Origin: CAYZXT01 sp964482515
GTDB lineage: Bacteria; Elusimicrobiota; Elusimicrobia; FEN-1173
Assembly: GCA_964482515.1 (NCBI GenBank)
Contig: CAYZXT010000041.1
Coordinates: forward strand, 1 to 20,218
Length of the DNA stretch: 20,218 nucleotides
Direction: 5' to 3'
Part shown: piece by piece, positions 17,414 to 20,218 of the stretch
Numbering within the stretch: the first letter of the stretch is position 1
How the letters are laid out: every line of letters begins with the position of its first letter
Notes under the pieces: model-generated
Told to the model about the DNA's origin: nothing
The model's input: only the letters and a program-made list of their open reading frames with translations
Databases searched by the model: none
Program-made: the position numbers and the translations under genes

Positions 17414-18094
17414 ATGAATACGGCTCCTGCCGATGATATCCGGGAAATGTTTTCCAGGTTGGTCCCGGAATACAACCGGTTCAACCAGTGGTCCAGTTTG
17501 GGAATGGACCGTTTGTGGCGGCGGGCCGTGGTGTCGCAGCTGCCGCCGGGGTCTCATGTCCTGGATGTAGGGACGGGAACCGGCGACCTGTTGGGTTTGT
17601 CTCGGCGGCGGGGCCATTCAGGCGTGGGTTTGGACATCAGCCTGGAGATGTTGCGCGAAACCGGACGAAACATCTCCGGCGCGTCCCTTGTTCAGGCTTC
17701 GGCCGGCGCCCTGCCCTTCTCTTCCGAAAGATTCGACGCCGTCGTATCCGCTTACGTGTTGCGAAATCTGCAACAGTGCGGACTGTTGGCGGAATCGCTC
17801 GCGGAGTTTCACCGGGTGCTGGCTCCCGGGGGGAAACTTGTTTTTTTGGATTTGACCCGGCCGCGTTTCGGCCCGCTGCGCTGGGGCCATTGGATTTATT
17901 TGAAGACCGTGTTGCCGGCCGTCGGCCGGGCATGTTTCGGAGCCCGCTGGCCCGGCGTCTACCTTCGAAGGTCCATCGCCGAACTTCCGTCCGAAGATCG
18001 ATTGCGGAGCCTGTGGAAATCTGCGGGTTTCCGAAGTTTTGATATCCGACCGCTTTGGGGCGGCGTGGTAAGTCTCTTTATCGGGAGCAAATGA
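17414..18094 (+). CDS. ubiE: UbiE/MenG-type quinone C-methyltransferase
   Basis: This 226-residue class I SAM-dependent methyltransferase is of UbiE/MenG length. It has the family N-terminus (YNRFNQWSSLGMDRLWRR), SAM motif I VLDVGTGTGD at residues 49-58, acidic D74-type strand GVGLDIS, the VLRNLQQ segment (family RNV/RNL motif) and the post-motif PGGKLVFLDLTRP. It methylates the demethylmenaquinone (or ubiquinone precursor) ring. The next genes encode complex I, whose electron acceptor is this quinone, so the linkage is functional. The ATG lacks a Shine-Dalgarno sequence and follows a small hairpin. Its stop overlaps nuoA by four bases (ATGA). Menaquinone is more likely than ubiquinone for the suggested lineage, but the sequence does not prove it. 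Confidence 0.88.
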   Translation: MNTAPADDIREMFSRLVPEYNRFNQWSSLGMDRLWRRAVVSQLPPGSHVLDVGTGTGDLLGLSRRRGHSGVGLDISLEMLRETGRNISGASLVQASAGALPFSSERFDAVVSAYVLRNLQQCGLLAESLAEFHRVLAPGGKLVFLDLTRPRFGPLRWGHWIYLKTVLPAVGRACFGARWPGVYLRRSIAELPSEDRLRSLWKSAGFRSFDIRPLWGGVVSLFIGSK

Positions 18095-18450
18095 TGCTGG
18101 CGCAGTATTTTCACGTTTTCCTTTTCGTACTGATCGGTCTGGCTTTCGGCATCGGCGTATTGGCCGTCGGCGCCCTCATCCGCCCGAAGGGGTTGGGCCG
18201 GAAGGACGTTTCCGCCTACGAATGCGGGATGGACAGCGTCGGTACGCCGTGGGTGTCTCCCAATATCCGGTTTTACGTTTTTGCGCTTCTGTTCGTCATC
18301 TTCGACGTGGAAGCGCTCTTCGTTTTTCCCTGGGCCGTGCAGTTTCAGGCTTTGGGCGTTGAAGGGTTTTTCGCCGTCATGATTTTCGTCGCCGTGCTTT
18401 TTTTCGGTTTGATCGTGGCCTGGCGCAAAGGCGCATTGAAGTGGGAATGA
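18091..18450 (+). CDS. nuoA: NADH-quinone oxidoreductase subunit A
   Basis: This 119-residue membrane protein has three predicted transmembrane helices (about residues 6-28, 62-82 and 88-109). The loop between the first two contains the conserved KDVSAYECGMDSVG segment, and the second helix carries FYVFALLFVIFDVEALFVFPW with the key FDVE acidic residues. NuoA sits at the junction of the membrane and peripheral arms of complex I next to the quinone chamber. Two adjacent ATG codons (18091 and 18094) are possible starts; GGGAG at 18083-18087 is better spaced for the second. The first overlaps the methyltransferase stop as ATGA. Confidence 0.95.
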   Translation: MMLAQYFHVFLFVLIGLAFGIGVLAVGALIRPKGLGRKDVSAYECGMDSVGTPWVSPNIRFYVFALLFVIFDVEALFVFPWAVQFQALGVEGFFAVMIFVAVLFFGLIVAWRKGALKWE

Positions 18451-18484
18451 ACAGCAATTCGAATTTGAAATCCCGGAGGACCTT

Positions 18485-19021
18485 GTGGGCGTAGTTTTAG
18501 AAAAATTGCCGGGCGTTTGCCATAAACTTCCCGGCGGCGAATTGGTTTTGACCACCGTGGATTTCTTCATCGACTGGGCCCGCCAGTCCAGCATCTGGCC
18601 TTTGACCTTCGGCCTCGCCTGTTGCGCCATCGAAATGATGGCCGCCTATGCCGCCCGCTTCGACGTCAATCGCTTCGGCGTCATTCCCCGTCCCACTCCC
18701 CGCCAATCGGACCTCATGATCATAGCCGGGACCGTCACCAAGAAGATGGTGCCCGCCATCGAAAAACTTTATCACCAAATGCCGGAGCCTCGCTTCGTCA
18801 TTTCCATGGGAGCCTGCTCCAATTGCGGCGGACCTTATTTCGATTCCTATTCCGTCTGCAAGGGCGTCGACCGCGTGATCCCGGTGGACGTCTATATCCC
18901 GGGTTGCCCGCCTCGCCCCGAAGCTTTGCAGAACGCCATCCTCGCCTTGCAGCGTAAAATCGATCAAATGTATCTCGCCGGCAGCCGCTTGCCCGGGTCC
19001 GTCCGTCCCCTTCAGAAATAA
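18485..19021 (+). CDS. nuoB: NADH-quinone oxidoreductase subunit B
   Basis: This 178-residue protein carries the terminal N2 4Fe-4S cluster of complex I. The ligands are the tandem C46-C47 (LACCAIEMM), C111 in GACSNCGG and C141 in GCPPRP, the same layout as the Thermus subunit. It starts with GTG, supported by GGAGG at 18475-18479 five bases upstream; no ATG gives the conserved N-terminus. The 34-bp gap after nuoA holds nothing else. The stop overlaps nuoC by one base (TAATG). The N-terminus is short, without the extension seen in E. coli. Confidence 0.96.
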   Translation: MGVVLEKLPGVCHKLPGGELVLTTVDFFIDWARQSSIWPLTFGLACCAIEMMAAYAARFDVNRFGVIPRPTPRQSDLMIIAGTVTKKMVPAIEKLYHQMPEPRFVISMGACSNCGGPYFDSYSVCKGVDRVIPVDVYIPGCPPRPEALQNAILALQRKIDQMYLAGSRLPGSVRPLQK

Positions 19022-19668
19022 TGGAAAACGCGGCCCTCCTTTCCCGAATCCAATCGAGATTTCCGGAAGCGTCGGAGCCGTCCCTGCCGGACCCGAAGTG
19101 GGTCCGCAACGCCGAACTGCAGGTCCGCGTTTCCGCGGAGAAAATTGAAGAGGTGGCGGCGTATTTGAAGAAGGATTTGGGTTTTGATTTCCTGAATTTC
19201 ATCACGGCCGTGGACTGGCCCAAGACCGGGAAGTTCGAAATGGTTTACCATTTCATGAAGTCGGGGCGCCCCGAGGAACAGGTTTTCGTGAAGGCCGAAC
19301 TTACGCGCGACGGGCGCCCGAAGATTTCCACGCTGAGTCACCTCTGGGAGACGGCGGATTGGCAGGAGCGGGAAGTCTTTGATATGTTCGGCATCCATTT
19401 TGAGGGACATAAGGATCTGCGGCGGATACTTCTGTGGGACGGTTATTCAGGATACCCGCTTCGCAAAGATTATGTCCACATAGTGGATCGTTACGACAAC
19501 GGCCAGGAGATCGGGGTGCCGAAATCTGCGCCCGCGACGCCCCATACCGCTGCAAAGCCGGAAAGCCCGGCCGCCCCCGCGACGCCTCCCGCCGCAAAAC
19601 CGCCTGTTCCGCCCGCTCCTCCATCGCCACCCTCGGCCAAACCCGATAAGCCGGGAGAAATAAAATGA
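19021..19668 (+). CDS. nuoC: NADH-quinone oxidoreductase subunit C with Pro/Ala-rich tail
   Basis: This 215-residue protein is the 30-kDa-type hydrophilic subunit of the complex I peripheral arm, separate from NuoD (not fused as in E. coli). Conserved parts include the DFLNFITAVDW strand, SHLWETADWQEREVFDMFGIHFEGH, and LRRILLWDGYSGYPLRKDY. The core ends near residue 160. The last 45-50 residues are a low-complexity Pro/Ala/Lys tail (repeats such as PAAPATPPAAKPP) that is not part of the fold. The start overlaps the nuoB stop by one base and the end overlaps nuoD by four bases (ATGA), so nuoBCD are translationally coupled. Confidence 0.94.
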   Translation: MENAALLSRIQSRFPEASEPSLPDPKWVRNAELQVRVSAEKIEEVAAYLKKDLGFDFLNFITAVDWPKTGKFEMVYHFMKSGRPEEQVFVKAELTRDGRPKISTLSHLWETADWQEREVFDMFGIHFEGHKDLRRILLWDGYSGYPLRKDYVHIVDRYDNGQEIGVPKSAPATPHTAAKPESPAAPATPPAAKPPVPPAPPSPPSAKPDKPGEIK

Positions 19669-20218
19669 CAACTCTTCCTCCTCCCGCCGGTAAAATAAAC
19701 GAATCCGCCGATTCTCTTTTGAACGGCCCGTCTTTTGAAACGAAGATGGAGCGCATCAACGAGCATGAGATGCTGCTCAATATGGGACCGCAGCACCCGT
19801 CGACCCACGGCGTTCTGCGCGTGGCGTTGCGTTTGGACGGCGAGCTCGTCACCCAGGCCATCCCGGACCTCGGTTATCTGCACCGCGGCGTGGAAAAACT
19901 GGCGGAGAACCGGACCTATCCCCAGTTCATCGTCCTAACGGACCGCGACGATTATCTCTGCGCCATGCTGAACAACTGGGCCTATTGTCTGACGGTCGAA
20001 AAACTTTTGAAGGTGCCGATCCCGGAGCGCGCGGAATACATCCGCGTGATCGTGGGGGAACTCAACCGCATCGCGTCGCACCTGCTTTTCATCGGCACCT
20101 TCGGCATCGACATCGGCGCCTTCACGCCGTTCCTCTACGCCTTCGGCCGGGAGCGCGAAATGATTTTGGACCTGTTCGAACAGGTCTGCGGCGCTCGCAT
20201 CACCTATAATTACATCCG
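19665..20218 (+). CDS. nuoD: NADH-quinone oxidoreductase subunit D, 3' partial
   Basis: The first 184 codons of the 49-kDa quinone-site subunit are visible; the gene runs off the right edge. The ATG at 19665 overlaps the nuoC stop, with GGGAG upstream. A non-conserved leader of about 27 residues precedes the core. Family motifs include MGPQHPSTHGVLR (beta-hairpin with the quinone-binding histidine), YLHRGVEKLAE, ELNRIASHLLF, AFGREREMILDLFE and GARITYNYI. It forms the quinone-binding pocket with NuoB. More nuo genes are expected to the right. Confidence 0.96.
   Translation, partial: MTTLPPPAGKINESADSLLNGPSFETKMERINEHEMLLNMGPQHPSTHGVLRVALRLDGELVTQAIPDLGYLHRGVEKLAENRTYPQFIVLTDRDDYLCAMLNNWAYCLTVEKLLKVPIPERAEYIRVIVGELNRIASHLLFIGTFGIDIGAFTPFLYAFGREREMILDLFEQVCGARITYNYI

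Noticed and set aside
18055..18090. Earlier in-frame start for NuoA inside the methyltransferase gene
   Set aside because: It adds a charged, non-conserved N-terminus before the first membrane helix. The ATG pair at 18091/18094 has GGGAG upstream and the normal NuoA length.

Overview
The window looks like the chromosome of a Gram-negative (outer-membrane) bacterium with moderately high GC. All supported genes lie on the + strand. Several traits point to a poorly cultured lineage such as Elusimicrobiota or a relative: a PorV-like outer-membrane barrel paired with a giant secreted repeat protein carrying a FlgD/Por-type C-terminal domain, a minimal bacterial histone-fold protein, Rex, and an electron-transport cluster. 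This placement is inference from gene content; no rRNA or other marker is present to confirm it.

Region 1 (1-10172) is cell-surface biology. A very large protein, cut by the left window edge, is built from ten FG-GAP/VCBS-like calcium-loop repeats in two blocks, fibronectin-III-like modules, eight tandem domains of about 157-169 residues, and a C-terminal FlgD-Ig/sorting-like domain. Its stop codon overlaps by one base the start of a PorV/PorQ-like barrel protein fused to a TPR-containing C-terminus, suggesting a cargo and secretion-factor pair. After an AT-rich promoter region comes a putative lipoprotein with a carboxypeptidase-regulatory-like domain and a divergent OmpA-like domain.

Region 2 (10173-16357) is sulfur assimilation plus a translation GTPase: cysteine synthase (CysM/CysK type), a JAMM/MPN+ metallopeptidase of the Mec/HcyD kind, a siroheme/4Fe-4S sulfite (or nitrite) reductase, a MoeB/ThiF-type E1 activating enzyme, and TypA/BipA six bases downstream. 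Together these are nearly the whole protein-thiocarboxylate route to cysteine (or homocysteine), in which sulfide is loaded onto a ubiquitin-like carrier. The carrier itself (CysO/HcyS/ThiS-like) is not visible in the window. The first gene has no Shine-Dalgarno sequence and sits a few bases after a good sigma-70-like promoter, so its transcript may be leaderless.

Region 3 (16358-20218) is redox and respiration: a promoter and an 18-bp Rex operator in front of rex, then a 59-residue histone-fold protein, a UbiE/MenG-type quinone methyltransferase, and nuoA, nuoB, nuoC and nuoD (the last cut by the right edge). The close packing suggests that Rex, a sensor of the NADH/NAD+ ratio, may control both itself and the downstream quinone and NADH dehydrogenase genes, with the small chromatin-like protein inside the same transcription unit.
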